Origin: JBEKCD01 sp050015055 | GTDB taxonomy: Archaea > Thermoproteota > Bathyarchaeia > Bathyarchaeales > Bathycorpusculaceae | Reading direction: 5' to 3' | NCBI GenBank assembly: GCA_050015055.1 | Contig: JBEKCD010000015.1 | Coordinates: 1-64,000 of the forward strand | DNA: 64,000 nucleotides | Shown: positions 40,186 to 49,813 of the stretch, piece by piece | Layout of the letters: every line of letters begins with the position of its first letter | Numbering within the stretch: the stretch's first letter is position 1 | Notes under the pieces: model-generated | Database searches by the model: none | Seen by the model: the letters and a program-made list of their open reading frames with translations, nothing else | What the model was told of the DNA's origin: nothing | Translations under genes and position numbers: made by a program

Positions 40186-41655
40186 TCAGTCTTTGTCGTT
40201 TGCCTGCCAAGTTTCTTTTTTGCCTGTGATTCTCCTGTATGCTCTCTTCACATGGCGCAACGCGTGAGCGAGGAAAGTGTTTTCTTGTCTGTAGGCCCTT
40301 TCAAGGATGGCTTCTCTGGATATCAGTGCGTTCTTGAGATCGGTCAGTTCTTTCTTGGGAGAATACTTGATGTAAATTGGGATTCCAACGGCAAGCATCA
40401 CTATTCCTGTTAGAATTTGGCCAATTCCACACAGAACGATTAGGACGACGGAGAAGATGATTCCCAAAATAGGAATGACAGGAGTTGCCTCCCAACGAGA
40501 CTGCGTTCCCGGGCACTTCTTGCGCAGCCAGAAGACCGATAGGGCCGTGGCCAAGTAAGCTACTCCCAACAGAAAAACAGAAGTTGCTATCAAGATGGCT
40601 AGACTACCGTAAACTGCGGCTATCAGCGCCGTGACGGCTTGGATGATTATTCCAAGGTAAGGCGTCTTAAATTTCGGGTGAATCTTGGCGAAGACGCTTG
40701 GAAACAGGCCGTCAGCAGCCAGCGCGTATCCAAGCCTCGAAGTTCCTATCATTCCCGACTCGTCAGAACCTGCCACTGAAATCAAGGCACCGATTCCGAC
40801 GATTGCCACTCCAACAAGAAGCAATGGATGGTTCCAACTCAAGGCTGTTTGAGTTGCAGCAACCATAGGCGCATTGTCGTTCATCAATTGTGCTGCTGGT
40901 CTGACTGCGAAAAGCAAAACGTTCGTTACTAGATAGAACACTGTCACGATGGCAATGCCAAGAACGATAGCCCTTGGGATAGTTTTCTTTGCATCCTTTA
41001 TCTCTTCAGCCGGGATGGTCGAGATTTCGAAGCCTGCGTACGCCCAGAAAATCAGGACGAGAGCGAGTCCGAAACTTCCAAGGCCATTCGGCAATAACGG
41101 GGAGAAATTAGAGGCCGCAATAGCGGGATGGACAATGACGAACAACAGACCGATTGCAGCGAAAAGAATCAGCGGAGCGAGTTTAACTATGGTAAGGACG
41201 TCGTTCATTCTTCCGGCTGCTCTAACTCCAAAAATGTTTGACGCTATGAGAAACAGCACAAAGAGCCCTTTGATGATGATTTGGAGGATTATGCCCATGT
41301 TGGGCAGGAAAAAAGTCAAGTATTGTACAAAGGCAACGGGAAAAACGGCCAGCGACACCCACTCGGCAAGCCAAAGGGACCAGCCGACGATAAAACCTAA
41401 AAACGGTCCCCAAGCCTCTTTTGCGTAAGCGTACGGCCCACCAACCTTCGGAAGCAGAGATGCGCACTGGGCAAAGCACAGCGCAATGACGATGGCCATG
41501 GCTCCTGCGATGACCCAGACAACAAGTGAGAAGGGGCCGAGATACCTTGCTCCGAACTGAGAGGCCACGTAAATGTCTGCGCCGATGATTGCTCCGACAA
41601 CGAGGTTTGTGACATCGAAAAGCGTGAGTTGGGACTGCAGTTTGACCTTAGACAT
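40186..41655 (-). CDS. APC-family amino acid permease
   Basis: About 489 residues from ATG 41655 (41658 possible). Typical first span TLFDVTNLVVGAIIGADIY, consensus GPFSLVVWVIAGAMAIVIAL and the GGPYAYAKEAWGP motif of span 3; about twelve spans total, then a basic cytoplasmic tail of ~60 residues. Likely amino acid or polyamine transport; substrate not inferable. The stop side is next to a GTGCGCGCC motif at 40159. Confidence 0.92.
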   Translation of the reverse strand: MSKVKLQSQLTLFDVTNLVVGAIIGADIYVASQFGARYLGPFSLVVWVIAGAMAIVIALCFAQCASLLPKVGGPYAYAKEAWGPFLGFIVGWSLWLAEWVSLAVFPVAFVQYLTFFLPNMGIILQIIIKGLFVLFLIASNIFGVRAAGRMNDVLTIVKLAPLILFAAIGLLFVIVHPAIAASNFSPLLPNGLGSFGLALVLIFWAYAGFEISTIPAEEIKDAKKTIPRAIVLGIAIVTVFYLVTNVLLFAVRPAAQLMNDNAPMVAATQTALSWNHPLLLVGVAIVGIGALISVAGSDESGMIGTSRLGYALAADGLFPSVFAKIHPKFKTPYLGIIIQAVTALIAAVYGSLAILIATSVFLLGVAYLATALSVFWLRKKCPGTQSRWEATPVIPILGIIFSVVLIVLCGIGQILTGIVMLAVGIPIYIKYSPKKELTDLKNALISREAILERAYRQENTFLAHALRHVKRAYRRITGKKETWQANDKD

Positions 41656-41816
41656 CATGTTCACCCGCCGCGAGCGAATAGTCTTCCTTCCAGATTGTAA
41701 GCAGAAGTCTAAGTATTTTTTGGTAACAGCTTCCGAACGTCGGCGCGCAACGGAGCGGAAATACACGCACCTAAGCACACGCGCCAGAAAAGAACGCGAT
41801 CTGCCAATTTCTTAGA

Positions 41817-42356
41817 CTAGGTAGTATGGAATTCTTCTTTGTACAGTTGAAACGAGGCGAGTATCATTTTTTCCGCGGCTTTCGCGTCCTTCCACTCCTT
41901 AACCTTAACCCACTTCTTCGGTTCAAGCCTCTTGTAGTTCACAAAGAAGTCTGCAATCTCTGTCTTCAAGTGTTTTGCAATGTCACCTATGTCTTGAATC
42001 TCATCAAACCTGGGGTCGTCGACAGGCACTCCGAGGATCTTGTCGTCCTGTCCGTTCTCATCCTCCGTGGTCAGAACCCCGATAGGACGCGCCGTGATCA
42101 CGCAACCGGTGAAAGTAGGTTTCGTGGTCAACACAAGAATGTCCAGAGGCTCTCCGTCCAATGACCATGAGCGAGGAATTATGCCATAGTCACCAAGGTA
42201 ATAAAGGGAAGAATACAAGGCTCTGTCAAGCTTGAAAAAACCAGCCTTGCAATCATACTTGTACTTGTTGGTGCTTCCGTTCGGCACCTCGACAACCGCA
42301 TAGACCTTATGTGGAGGATCCGGACCGCACGGAATGTCTCGCCACAAATTAACCAT
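41817..42356 (-). CDS. ppa: Inorganic pyrophosphatase (family I)
   Basis: 179 residues from ATG 42356. Active-site features: VEVPNGSTNKYKYD, YPXX-like region FFKLDRALYSSLYYLGDYGIIPRS (pieces), the signature GEPLDILVL, and DEIQDIGDIAKHL, KKWVKVKEWKDA. The signature has GEPLD where GDPLD is usual. Hydrolyses pyrophosphate to drive biosynthesis. Confidence 0.95.
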   Translation of the reverse strand: MVNLWRDIPCGPDPPHKVYAVVEVPNGSTNKYKYDCKAGFFKLDRALYSSLYYLGDYGIIPRSWSLDGEPLDILVLTTKPTFTGCVITARPIGVLTTEDENGQDDKILGVPVDDPRFDEIQDIGDIAKHLKTEIADFFVNYKRLEPKKWVKVKEWKDAKAAEKMILASFQLYKEEFHTT

Positions 42357-42554
42357 TCTATCAGCTCCCACTTTTTACTTAGTTATTTTCGGTTCCCACA
42401 TTTAAGCATAACAGAGTCGGAGTGAGACAATACTGACAGAGAAGGTTGAGCCTCTGGGCGCTTTTTGTTTCTGTGGTCACGACGCGCCGACCTGCTGGGC
42501 TAGAAATATATCCTAGTTGCTACATGTAGTTCTGGGTTTCAGGGGATAAGCCCG

Positions 42555-43937
42555 TTGAAATATGATGTAATAATTGTGGGAGCTGGGCCTGCGGGGATAT
42601 TCTCTGCTCTGGAGCTTGCAGAGAAAACCAGCATGCGCGTTATGATGCTGGACAGGGGACAGGATATAAATCAGCGAAAATGCCCAGCAAGCCGAGGCTT
42701 CGAGTGTGTGAACTGCAATCCGTGCACGGTTTTGTCCGGTTGGGGAGGTGCAGGAGCGTTCAGTGATGGAAAGCTCACGTTGTCTCCAGAAGTGGGCGGA
42801 TGGCTCAACCAGTACGTATCGCCCGAAGAGCTTAAAGAACTCGTGAACTACGCGGACTCGGTCTACTTGAAGTTCGGGGCGACTGAGCACACCTACGGAG
42901 CAGAAGATGAAAAGGTAGAGGGGTTTGAACGGAAAGCATCGTTGGCAGGTTTGAAACTCGTCCGCCAGAAGATTCGCCACATGGGCACGGAAAGGTGCGC
43001 CGAGACTCTTCGAAAGATGCGGCAAGAATTGAACGGCAAGGTTGAGTTCAAGCCGAGAAGCGACGTGAAAGGGTTGATTGTGAAGAACGGCGTCGTTGAA
43101 GGGGTCGAAACCGTAAACGGCGAGAAATACCTCGGCAAATACGTCATCGTGGCGCCTGGAAGAATCGGCGCCGAGTGGCTTCAAACGGAAGCTCAAGCCC
43201 TAGGCCTAAAGACGTTTAACAACCCTGTTGACGTCGGAATAAGAGTTGAGACCCTAGCATCTGTCATGGAGGAGATTACGAGCGTTCTCTACGAGCCCAA
43301 GCTCATTTACTATTCGAAGTCTTTTGACGATCAGGTCCGCACGTTCTGTGTTGCACCTTACGGTGAGGTCATAACAGAGTCTTACGATGGAGTCTTGACG
43401 GTCAACGGTCAAAGCTACGCGGAACGGAAGACTCATAACACAAACTTCGCCATTCTTGTGAGCACATCGTTCACGGAGCCCTTCAAGGAGCCGATAGCCT
43501 ACGGAAAATACGTTGCAAGGCTTTGCAACCTTCTCAGCGGCGGCGTTATCGTACAGCGTTTAGGCGACTTGGAGTCTGGAAGAAGATCCACGCCTGAGCG
43601 GATTGCCCGAAGCGTCGTGACTCCAACCCTGAAGAACGCTACGCCCGGCGACCTGAGCTTCGTCCTGCCCTATCGCTACCTGGCAGACATACGGGAGATG
43701 CTTCAAGCGTTGGACAAGATGATTCCTGGTCTCCACTCAAGGGACACGTTGCTCTACGGCGTTGAAGTGAAGTTCTACTCGTCAAGGCTGCACCTGAGCC
43801 CCTGTTTGGAAACCAAGATACACAACCTGTTCACCATCGGGGATGGAGCCGGCGTCACAAGAGGGCTCATCCAAGCTTCAGCATCAGGCGTCATCGTTTC
43901 GAAAGAGATTCTGAAGAGAGAAAAGCAGAAGGCGTGA
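42555..43937 (+). CDS. NAD(P)/FAD-dependent oxidoreductase (COG2509-like)
   Basis: 460 residues, TTG start. N-terminal dinucleotide fold YDVIIVGAGPAGIFSALELAE, conserved CPASRGFECVNC and CTVLSGWGGAGAFSDGKL, and C-terminal FAD site LFTIGDGAGVTRGLIQASASG. The cysteine-rich CPASRG...CNPC segment is characteristic of this uncharacterised dehydrogenase family. Reaction unknown. It ends nearly on the start of the next gene, so they share a transcript. Confidence 0.9.
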   Translation: MKYDVIIVGAGPAGIFSALELAEKTSMRVMMLDRGQDINQRKCPASRGFECVNCNPCTVLSGWGGAGAFSDGKLTLSPEVGGWLNQYVSPEELKELVNYADSVYLKFGATEHTYGAEDEKVEGFERKASLAGLKLVRQKIRHMGTERCAETLRKMRQELNGKVEFKPRSDVKGLIVKNGVVEGVETVNGEKYLGKYVIVAPGRIGAEWLQTEAQALGLKTFNNPVDVGIRVETLASVMEEITSVLYEPKLIYYSKSFDDQVRTFCVAPYGEVITESYDGVLTVNGQSYAERKTHNTNFAILVSTSFTEPFKEPIAYGKYVARLCNLLSGGVIVQRLGDLESGRRSTPERIARSVVTPTLKNATPGDLSFVLPYRYLADIREMLQALDKMIPGLHSRDTLLYGVEVKFYSSRLHLSPCLETKIHNLFTIGDGAGVTRGLIQASASGVIVSKEILKREKQKA

Positions 43938-43942
43938 AATCT

Positions 43943-44686
43943 ATGAGCGTAGTCGATGAGATTAAATGTTCCCACTGCGGGGCACCAATACAATTTCAAC
44001 CCGGCGAAATAATAGCAACATGCAAGTACTGCGGCTACACAGTTGTCGTCGAAACCGGCCAGGCGTTCACGTTTGAACATTCGATGCTGCTCAACAAGTT
44101 TGACCCGACACAAATAGAAGAACCAATCAAGGAATGGATGCGCGAAGGCTTTCTAAAACCCTCAGACCTCGCGAAAAAATCGAAAATTCAAGAAAAAAAC
44201 CTGACGTACCTTCCCTTCTGGGTGGTCTCCGTGAAGGCAACGAGCAGTTACAAAGGGATTTTTGAGCGCATCACCCCGGCCGTCACCAAGGAGGGAGAGA
44301 TGGAGAAGGAGTACAATTGGCTTCTTTTAGCGCGGAAAGCAACAGAGTTTCCAACGAGGGACTATGAGGTTCCGCTAGCGGGAAAGATCCCGTTTGACTT
44401 CAGGAAAATCGAGGCTTTTGCCAAGGTTTTGAACAGTGAAGTTGACAAGGACGACGCGGTTCAGCTTGCAAAACAACAGATCGAAGAGAACCATCGCTTT
44501 CTCATCCAGCAGGATGTCGATAAAATCATCGAAATAAAAACCGAAATGAATGTGCATCAAGTGGTCTATCTGCATTCGCCCATATGGTTTATCAAGTATG
44601 AGTACAAGGGCAAGGGTTATCAACTGCTGATCGACGGTGCAACAGGGACCGAAATAAGGGGCGACATTCCTTCAGGCGGGTTTTGA
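43943..44686 (+). CDS. Zinc-ribbon protein of a Psp-like cluster (YdjG-like layout)
   Basis: 247 residues from ATG 43943 (43934 also open). N-terminal zinc ribbon KCSHCGAPIQFQPGEIIATC then KYCGY. The rest contains two beta-rich regions (YLPFWVVSVKATSSYKGIFER and VVYLHSPIWFIKYEYKGKG) separated by a helical part. In Bacillus, YdjG also combines a TFIIB-like zinc ribbon with beta domains next to PspA and the SPFH protein YdjI; here the SPFH gene is two genes down. Function inferred from that arrangement only. Confidence 0.7.
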   Translation: MSVVDEIKCSHCGAPIQFQPGEIIATCKYCGYTVVVETGQAFTFEHSMLLNKFDPTQIEEPIKEWMREGFLKPSDLAKKSKIQEKNLTYLPFWVVSVKATSSYKGIFERITPAVTKEGEMEKEYNWLLLARKATEFPTRDYEVPLAGKIPFDFRKIEAFAKVLNSEVDKDDAVQLAKQQIEENHRFLIQQDVDKIIEIKTEMNVHQVVYLHSPIWFIKYEYKGKGYQLLIDGATGTEIRGDIPSGGF

Positions 44687-44769
44687 TATTCTGGATAATG
44701 GCGAATAAACTTTAAAAGCGACACTAATTCATGTATACAGACGAAACTGAAGTTGTGAGGAATTAAATC

Positions 44770-45306
44770 TTGAGTGAGAAAGACGATGTTTATGCAACAG
44801 CGAAGAAGCAGATGCGTCTCTCAGAGCGACTTGCTGCAGATCTTCCAGGGTTTCGCGGTTACAAGGAGAAAGAACTTCGCAGGGAATCTGACAAGCTTAT
44901 TCGTAACCATCTATCCCAGAAACTGGCACTGGCGAGAAGCAACTTCAAAACCATTTTTCAAAAGATGTCTGACCGTCGCCAGTTGGACGTTCTGACAGAC
45001 ATGGACAGACTTGTCGCCAAATTTGACCGAGTGACAGAAAGAATAAATCATGCTTCTTACGGATACTCGGGCTTTTTTGATGCTGTCAAGGTTCAAGAGG
45101 CGGCTCTTGACAGGATGACTGACTTTGACAATCAGCTAGTTGATCAGGTGAACAGCATAGCAAATGAAGTTGACGTTTTCAAAACCGAAGTTTCCAAACA
45201 GAACTTCGACAACGTAAAAGACCGCGTGCAGAACCTAACCGACACGCTGGAAACGTTTGATGAAACTCTCAGCAAAAGAGAAGAGGTAATAATGGGAGTG
45301 AGTTGA
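44770..45306 (+). CDS. Coiled-coil protein of the Psp-like cluster
   Basis: 178 residues, predicted fully helical with heptad-like runs (residues ~40-100 and ~110-175). Conserved-looking N-terminal patch LPGFRGYKEKELRRESDKLIR. TTG start; a TATA-like CTTTAAAAG lies ~55 bases upstream (44708-44716), so this may be a second promoter. Ends one base before the SPFH gene. Possibly a PspA-partner protein acting at the membrane; not a recognised PspA itself. Confidence 0.7.
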   Translation: MSEKDDVYATAKKQMRLSERLAADLPGFRGYKEKELRRESDKLIRNHLSQKLALARSNFKTIFQKMSDRRQLDVLTDMDRLVAKFDRVTERINHASYGYSGFFDAVKVQEAALDRMTDFDNQLVDQVNSIANEVDVFKTEVSKQNFDNVKDRVQNLTDTLETFDETLSKREEVIMGVS

Positions 45307-45307
45307 A

Positions 45308-46273
45308 ATGCCACAAGTCATAGAATGGACAAACCCAGGACCAGACGACATCCTGTGGAAATATCCAAGTGAAGACATAACGTGGGGCGCTCAGCTGATC
45401 GTCCACGAATACGAGGTTGCAGTGTTCTTCAGAGACGGCAAGGCATACGACGTTTTCAACGCGGGAAGACACACGCTGACAACGTTGAATCTTCCGCTCT
45501 TGACAAGATTGTTTACCCGCATCGCGGGCTTCAAGGATAAGCCGTTCAAGGCAGCAGTAATAATCATCTCAACCAAAGTCTTCGCCGGCAAATACGGCAC
45601 ACAGGCTCAGACCACCGAGCTTGCGCCACTGCAAGTACACGGCACATTCTATTTCAAAGTCGAGGACGCGCAACTGTTTGTGAACGAAGTCGTGGGTGGA
45701 CAACAGGCGTACTCCACAGAAGGCGTGAACAACTATCTGCGAGGGTTCCTAAACGAGAAGATAATCAACGAACTCTCACACTATGACCTGCTGACCGTGT
45801 TCACAAAGCTCGACCAAACAGCAGTGATCGTGAAGAACGCTATCCTGGATTACTTCAAACGGGTAGGCCTAGAGCTCACCGACCTTCGTTTTGAAGGAAT
45901 AGACACGACCCCCGAGTACCGTGAGAGGCTTTTCTGGCTTAGAACCGGCGGAACTGGCGCAAGTGAAGTGCTACGGATGGAAACGGTCAAGAGCGCCGCA
46001 GAATCCCTTGGGAAGTCATCTGGAGCAGGCTTAGGAGCCGGCATGGTGCTCATTCCGCAAGTTATGACGCCCACAGGCCCAGTGCAAGCCCCAGCTGCAG
46101 CCCTAGTGATATGTCCAAAATGCGGCACGCACGTCCCGGCTACCTCAAAGTTCTGTCCAGAATGTGGAACAACAATAACTCCACCATCAAGCCAGACAAT
46201 GAGCTGTCCGAAATGCGGAAAGTCTATACCTTCTAATTCGAAGTTCTGTCCGGAGTGCGGCGCGAAAATCTAA
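45308..46273 (+). CDS. SPFH-domain protein with two C-terminal zinc ribbons (YdjI/virion-core type)
   Basis: 321 residues. SPFH (band 7) core from ~residue 20 (LIVHEYEVAVFFRDGKAYDVFNAGRHTL in pieces) to ~210, then a Gly/Pro linker (SSGAGLGAGMVLIPQVM) and two zinc ribbons, CPKCGTHVPATSKFCPECG and CPKCGKSIPSNSKFCPECG. Family members scaffold at membranes under stress. Follows the coiled-coil gene immediately and precedes a membrane protein. Confidence 0.92.
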   Translation: MPQVIEWTNPGPDDILWKYPSEDITWGAQLIVHEYEVAVFFRDGKAYDVFNAGRHTLTTLNLPLLTRLFTRIAGFKDKPFKAAVIIISTKVFAGKYGTQAQTTELAPLQVHGTFYFKVEDAQLFVNEVVGGQQAYSTEGVNNYLRGFLNEKIINELSHYDLLTVFTKLDQTAVIVKNAILDYFKRVGLELTDLRFEGIDTTPEYRERLFWLRTGGTGASEVLRMETVKSAAESLGKSSGAGLGAGMVLIPQVMTPTGPVQAPAAALVICPKCGTHVPATSKFCPECGTTITPPSSQTMSCPKCGKSIPSNSKFCPECGAKI

Positions 46274-46294
46274 TGGACCAAAGGGGGCTAAAAT

Positions 46295-46636
46295 ATGGCT
46301 AAAATGGCAGACAGGAATTTGCTGACAATAGGCGCTATATTCGTAATCATCGTTGTTTCTATTCTGCTCTACGCTGCAAAACTGTTGACCGACTACTATA
46401 TCCTACCAACTATTATCTCGCTGTTCGGCATCTGGCTGATGGTCTTGGCAGTCATGCAAAGTTCAAACCCTGAAAAATACGGGCGGGGCGCATTCAGCTA
46501 TTTCGGCTGGGGTCTACTTCTAATCGCCGTCGGCGGCGCATGGTTCCTTTACACGTACAACGGTATCTACAGCCTAGCCGTGATTCTGCTTGTGCTCGGC
46601 GGTCTTGCGATAGCTGCTGCTTTTCGAAGAAAGTAA
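46295..46636 (+). CDS. Four-span membrane protein of the Psp-like cluster
   Basis: 113 residues, about four hydrophobic spans (LTIGAIFVIIVVSILLYAAK, IISLFGIWLMVLAVMQ, WGLLLIAVGGAWFLYT, LAVILLVLGGLAIAAAF). ATG 21 bp after the SPFH stop, preceded by AAAGGGGG. A membrane partner for the upstream SPFH/zinc-ribbon proteins is the natural reading. Confidence 0.78.
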   Translation: MAKMADRNLLTIGAIFVIIVVSILLYAAKLLTDYYILPTIISLFGIWLMVLAVMQSSNPEKYGRGAFSYFGWGLLLIAVGGAWFLYTYNGIYSLAVILLVLGGLAIAAAFRRK

Positions 46637-46700
46637 ACCCCCATTTTTCTAAACACTTTTTATTTTCGTCTCACTACTCCATGCAGAGGCTAGGCTTGGT

Positions 46701-48308
46701 ATGAGCGAGGAAATAATCGGTCACGGCACATGGTATGACAAGATGGCTGCCAAGGTGGTTGCTAGGGAACGGAAGCTCGGCAGAGGCTTAGGGTTGATCA
46801 GGACGGAAATGGGCATCGCCGCATCAGGTCTTCCACACATCGGCAACCTGAGCGATGCAGCCCGGTCCTTCGGCGTAACCTTGGCCTTGAGGGAGCAGGA
46901 TTTTCCTTCGGAGCTCATCGCTTTTGCTGATGATAAGGATGGGCTGAGGAAGGTTCCTACTGGAATGCCTGAATCTCTTGGGCAGTATTTGGGGTACCCT
47001 GTGACTGACATTCCGGACACTTACAAGTGCCATAGCAGCTATGGTGAACACATGGCCATGCTTCTCATGGAAGCGTTGGACAAGTGTGGAATAGAATACA
47101 AGTTCATGTCTGGAGCGGAAGCCTATCGAACGGGCCTGTTCAACGAGGAAATCAGAACCATACTTCTGAACGCCAGAAAGATTGGTGAAATACTCAACGA
47201 GGAGACTGGACAGGAAAAGTTTCTCGAAGCGCTGCCCTACTTCGCGGTTTGCGAGAACTGCGGCCGCATCTACACTACAAAAGCCTACAAGTTTGTGGCG
47301 GAAGAGAACAAGATCCTTTACAACTGCGAAGGAATGGAAGTGAAAGGACGCTGGCTTGAAGGCTGTGGACACAAGGGCGAAGTAGATTACAGAAAAGGCT
47401 TAGGCAAGCTCAGCTGGAAGGGCGAGTTTGCCGTGCGTTGGAAGGCTCTGGACATCAGGTTCGAGGCTTTCGGAAAAGACGTAGCTGACTCAGTGCGCGT
47501 GAACGATCGCATATGCCGGGAAGTGCTAAAGTGGGAACCGCCTGTTCACGCACAGTACGAGTTGTTCCTCGCCAAAAGCGGCAAAAGATTTTCCAAGAGC
47601 GCTGGGCTCCTGCTGACGCCGCAAACCTGGTTCAGGTATGGCTCTCCCCAATCGCTCATGCTGTTGCTTCTGAAGAGGTTCGTCGGGGCTCGTGCGCTGG
47701 ACGTGGTTGACATTCCCACCTACATGGACGAACTCGACGAGCTGGAAGATGTCTACTTCGGAAAAAAAGAAGTGAAAGACGAGAAGGAACTGGCCAAGCT
47801 TCGAGGCTTGTACGAGTATTGCTACGCCATGAAGTTTCCCACGAAACCGGGCTTTCACGCGCCCTACAACTTGTTGACATACTTGGCGAAGGTTGCCCCC
47901 AAGGGCAGTGAAGAACAGTACTTGACCGAAAAGCTTCGAAGCTACGGTTATCTGCAGCGAGATCAAAAGCTTGATGACAACGCGAGAAAACGGATTCAAT
48001 ACACGTCAAACTGGGCAACAGATTTTCAGCAGATCAAGGAAGCCTCAGTCAACCTCGACAGGGAAGAGAGAGACGCTGTGAAAGAACTGGTTAAAGTGCT
48101 GAAAGTCGAAGACGATGCCGAAAAAATCCAAAACGCCGTGTTCAACGCTGCCAAAAACTGCGGCCTTCAACCTGCAAGATTCTTCAAGATGATATACACG
48201 ATACTGCTGGGTGTATCTCAGGGCCCGAGGCTAGGCCCGTACATTCTCGCTATGGGAAAACAGAATGTAATAGACGCATTGGAAAGGGCGCTGAAGAGTC
48301 AAAACTGA
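46701..48308 (+). CDS. lysS: Lysyl-tRNA synthetase, class I
   Basis: 535 residues of the archaeal class I LysRS. HIGH motif in ASGLPHIGNLSD, KMSKS equivalent in SGKRFSKSAG, zinc-binding cysteines CENCGRIY and a following CxGC, plus class I-specific ADDKDGLRKVP. Charges tRNA-Lys. Monocistronic, with a TTTTTATT TATA-like element ~40 bases upstream. Confidence 0.96.
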   Translation: MSEEIIGHGTWYDKMAAKVVARERKLGRGLGLIRTEMGIAASGLPHIGNLSDAARSFGVTLALREQDFPSELIAFADDKDGLRKVPTGMPESLGQYLGYPVTDIPDTYKCHSSYGEHMAMLLMEALDKCGIEYKFMSGAEAYRTGLFNEEIRTILLNARKIGEILNEETGQEKFLEALPYFAVCENCGRIYTTKAYKFVAEENKILYNCEGMEVKGRWLEGCGHKGEVDYRKGLGKLSWKGEFAVRWKALDIRFEAFGKDVADSVRVNDRICREVLKWEPPVHAQYELFLAKSGKRFSKSAGLLLTPQTWFRYGSPQSLMLLLLKRFVGARALDVVDIPTYMDELDELEDVYFGKKEVKDEKELAKLRGLYEYCYAMKFPTKPGFHAPYNLLTYLAKVAPKGSEEQYLTEKLRSYGYLQRDQKLDDNARKRIQYTSNWATDFQQIKEASVNLDREERDAVKELVKVLKVEDDAEKIQNAVFNAAKNCGLQPARFFKMIYTILLGVSQGPRLGPYILAMGKQNVIDALERALKSQN

Positions 48309-48394
48309 CAGCGAAGGGCCATTCTTTCTTTGGTTCGGCTCTGAAAAGCTTTTATGCGCTACTCTAACAAATTACCTTCAAAGGTTGAAGGAAC

Positions 48395-49813
48395 ATGGAC
48401 GAAGAAATTGCTGATTTTGCCCTGGAGTGTGCGCGGAGCAAGAAGGTTGAATATGCTGAAGTTAGGGCACACAGTCAGGTTCAAGACGGACTTATGTTGA
48501 GGAACGGCGTCGTGGAGGCGTATGTTTCAGCCGTTGACAGCGGATTTAACGTGCGAATCATGGCGGACGGCGGCATCGGTTTTGCATCCACGAACAAATG
48601 GACGAAGGAAGAAGCTAGGACGGTTGTGAACATTGCTTTCAAGTACGCCAAGAGTGCAAACCGAAAAGAGAAGCTCGTTTTCAAGGAAGAAAAGGGCGTC
48701 AAGACGAAGTGGGTTGTTGACCAGAAAAAGAAGATTGAAAACGTTCCCCCTGAAGAGAGAATATCCACACTTGCAGAAGTCAACAAAGCTCTGGCAGCTT
48801 CAAAAGTGAAGATTCCCGCAACCGTGACATCCTGCTCGATAAACCTGATAACCAAATACATTGCCAATTCAGAGGGCTCACGAATTTCCTCGTACGTTCC
48901 GAAGATAGGCGTCTTCATCTTCATAACGGTTGCCGAACAGGGAAAAACCGAACAAGCGTACGAACAGTTCGGGTACAGCGGCGGCTGGGAAGCCTTCAGC
49001 AAATGGAAGATGCCTGAAAAAATGGTTCACGACGCGAAGGTTCTCAAAGACGTCATCACAAAGGCAAAAACCGTGAAACCGAGAAACATGGACCTAGTGT
49101 GCGGCTCGGAAGTCACTGGAATAGCGGCACACGAATCCTGCGGCCATCCGATGGAGGCTGACAGAATCCTAGGACGAGAAATGAGTCAAGCCGGCAGATC
49201 CTTCATCTACACAGGAGGGCCATACTGGCTTGGCACGAGGATAGGCAGCAAGGCCGTTACCGTTGTGGATGATCCGACCGTCGAGCACAGCTACGGCTAT
49301 TACCCATACGATGATGAAGGGGTAAAGGCTAGACGCAGGTTTCTGTACAAGGAAGGTCTCATAAATGAGTTCCTGCAAAACAGGGAATCAGCGGCCAAGC
49401 TCGGTGTCAAGAGTAACGGTTCTTCCAGATCAATCAACTACGATAGAGAAGCGATAGTTCGCATGGCGAACACGTTTGTTCTTCCAGGTGAATTAACCGA
49501 GGAAGAGTTGATCGAAGACGTCAAGGACGGTGTTTACATGAAATCTTTCACTGAATGGAACATTGATGACAAGCGTTTCAACCAACGTTACGTGGGCAGA
49601 GAGGCGTATCAGATAGAGAACGGTGAACTCACAGATCCTGTGGCGAGACCCGTGATTGAAACGACTACTCTAAAGTTTTGGACGGCTGTTGATGCGGTTT
49701 CAAAGAAGGTAGAGTTTGACGCGGCTACTTGTGGAAAGGGGGATCCCTCTCAGGGGGTTCCAGTGTACACTGGCGGTCCGTGCCTAAGACTTAGGAGAGT
49801 GTTTGTGAAATGA
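48395..49813 (+). CDS. tldD: TldD-family metallopeptidase
   Basis: 472 residues, full length. Zinc motif HESCGHPMEAD at about residue 246 with the third ligand Cys near the C-terminus (FDAATCGKGDPSQGVPV). N-terminal EYAEVRAHSQVQDGLMLRNG and GSEVTGIAAH, then MSQAGRSFIY are family-typical. The partner gene starts within the stop codon (ATGA). TldD/TldE heterodimers degrade or mature modified peptides. Confidence 0.95.
   Translation: MDEEIADFALECARSKKVEYAEVRAHSQVQDGLMLRNGVVEAYVSAVDSGFNVRIMADGGIGFASTNKWTKEEARTVVNIAFKYAKSANRKEKLVFKEEKGVKTKWVVDQKKKIENVPPEERISTLAEVNKALAASKVKIPATVTSCSINLITKYIANSEGSRISSYVPKIGVFIFITVAEQGKTEQAYEQFGYSGGWEAFSKWKMPEKMVHDAKVLKDVITKAKTVKPRNMDLVCGSEVTGIAAHESCGHPMEADRILGREMSQAGRSFIYTGGPYWLGTRIGSKAVTVVDDPTVEHSYGYYPYDDEGVKARRRFLYKEGLINEFLQNRESAAKLGVKSNGSSRSINYDREAIVRMANTFVLPGELTEEELIEDVKDGVYMKSFTEWNIDDKRFNQRYVGREAYQIENGELTDPVARPVIETTTLKFWTAVDAVSKKVEFDAATCGKGDPSQGVPVYTGGPCLRLRRVFVK

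Noticed and set aside
40949..41428. 159-codon ORF antisense to the permease
   Set aside because: Shadow of a hydrophobic membrane-protein gene; no independent support.
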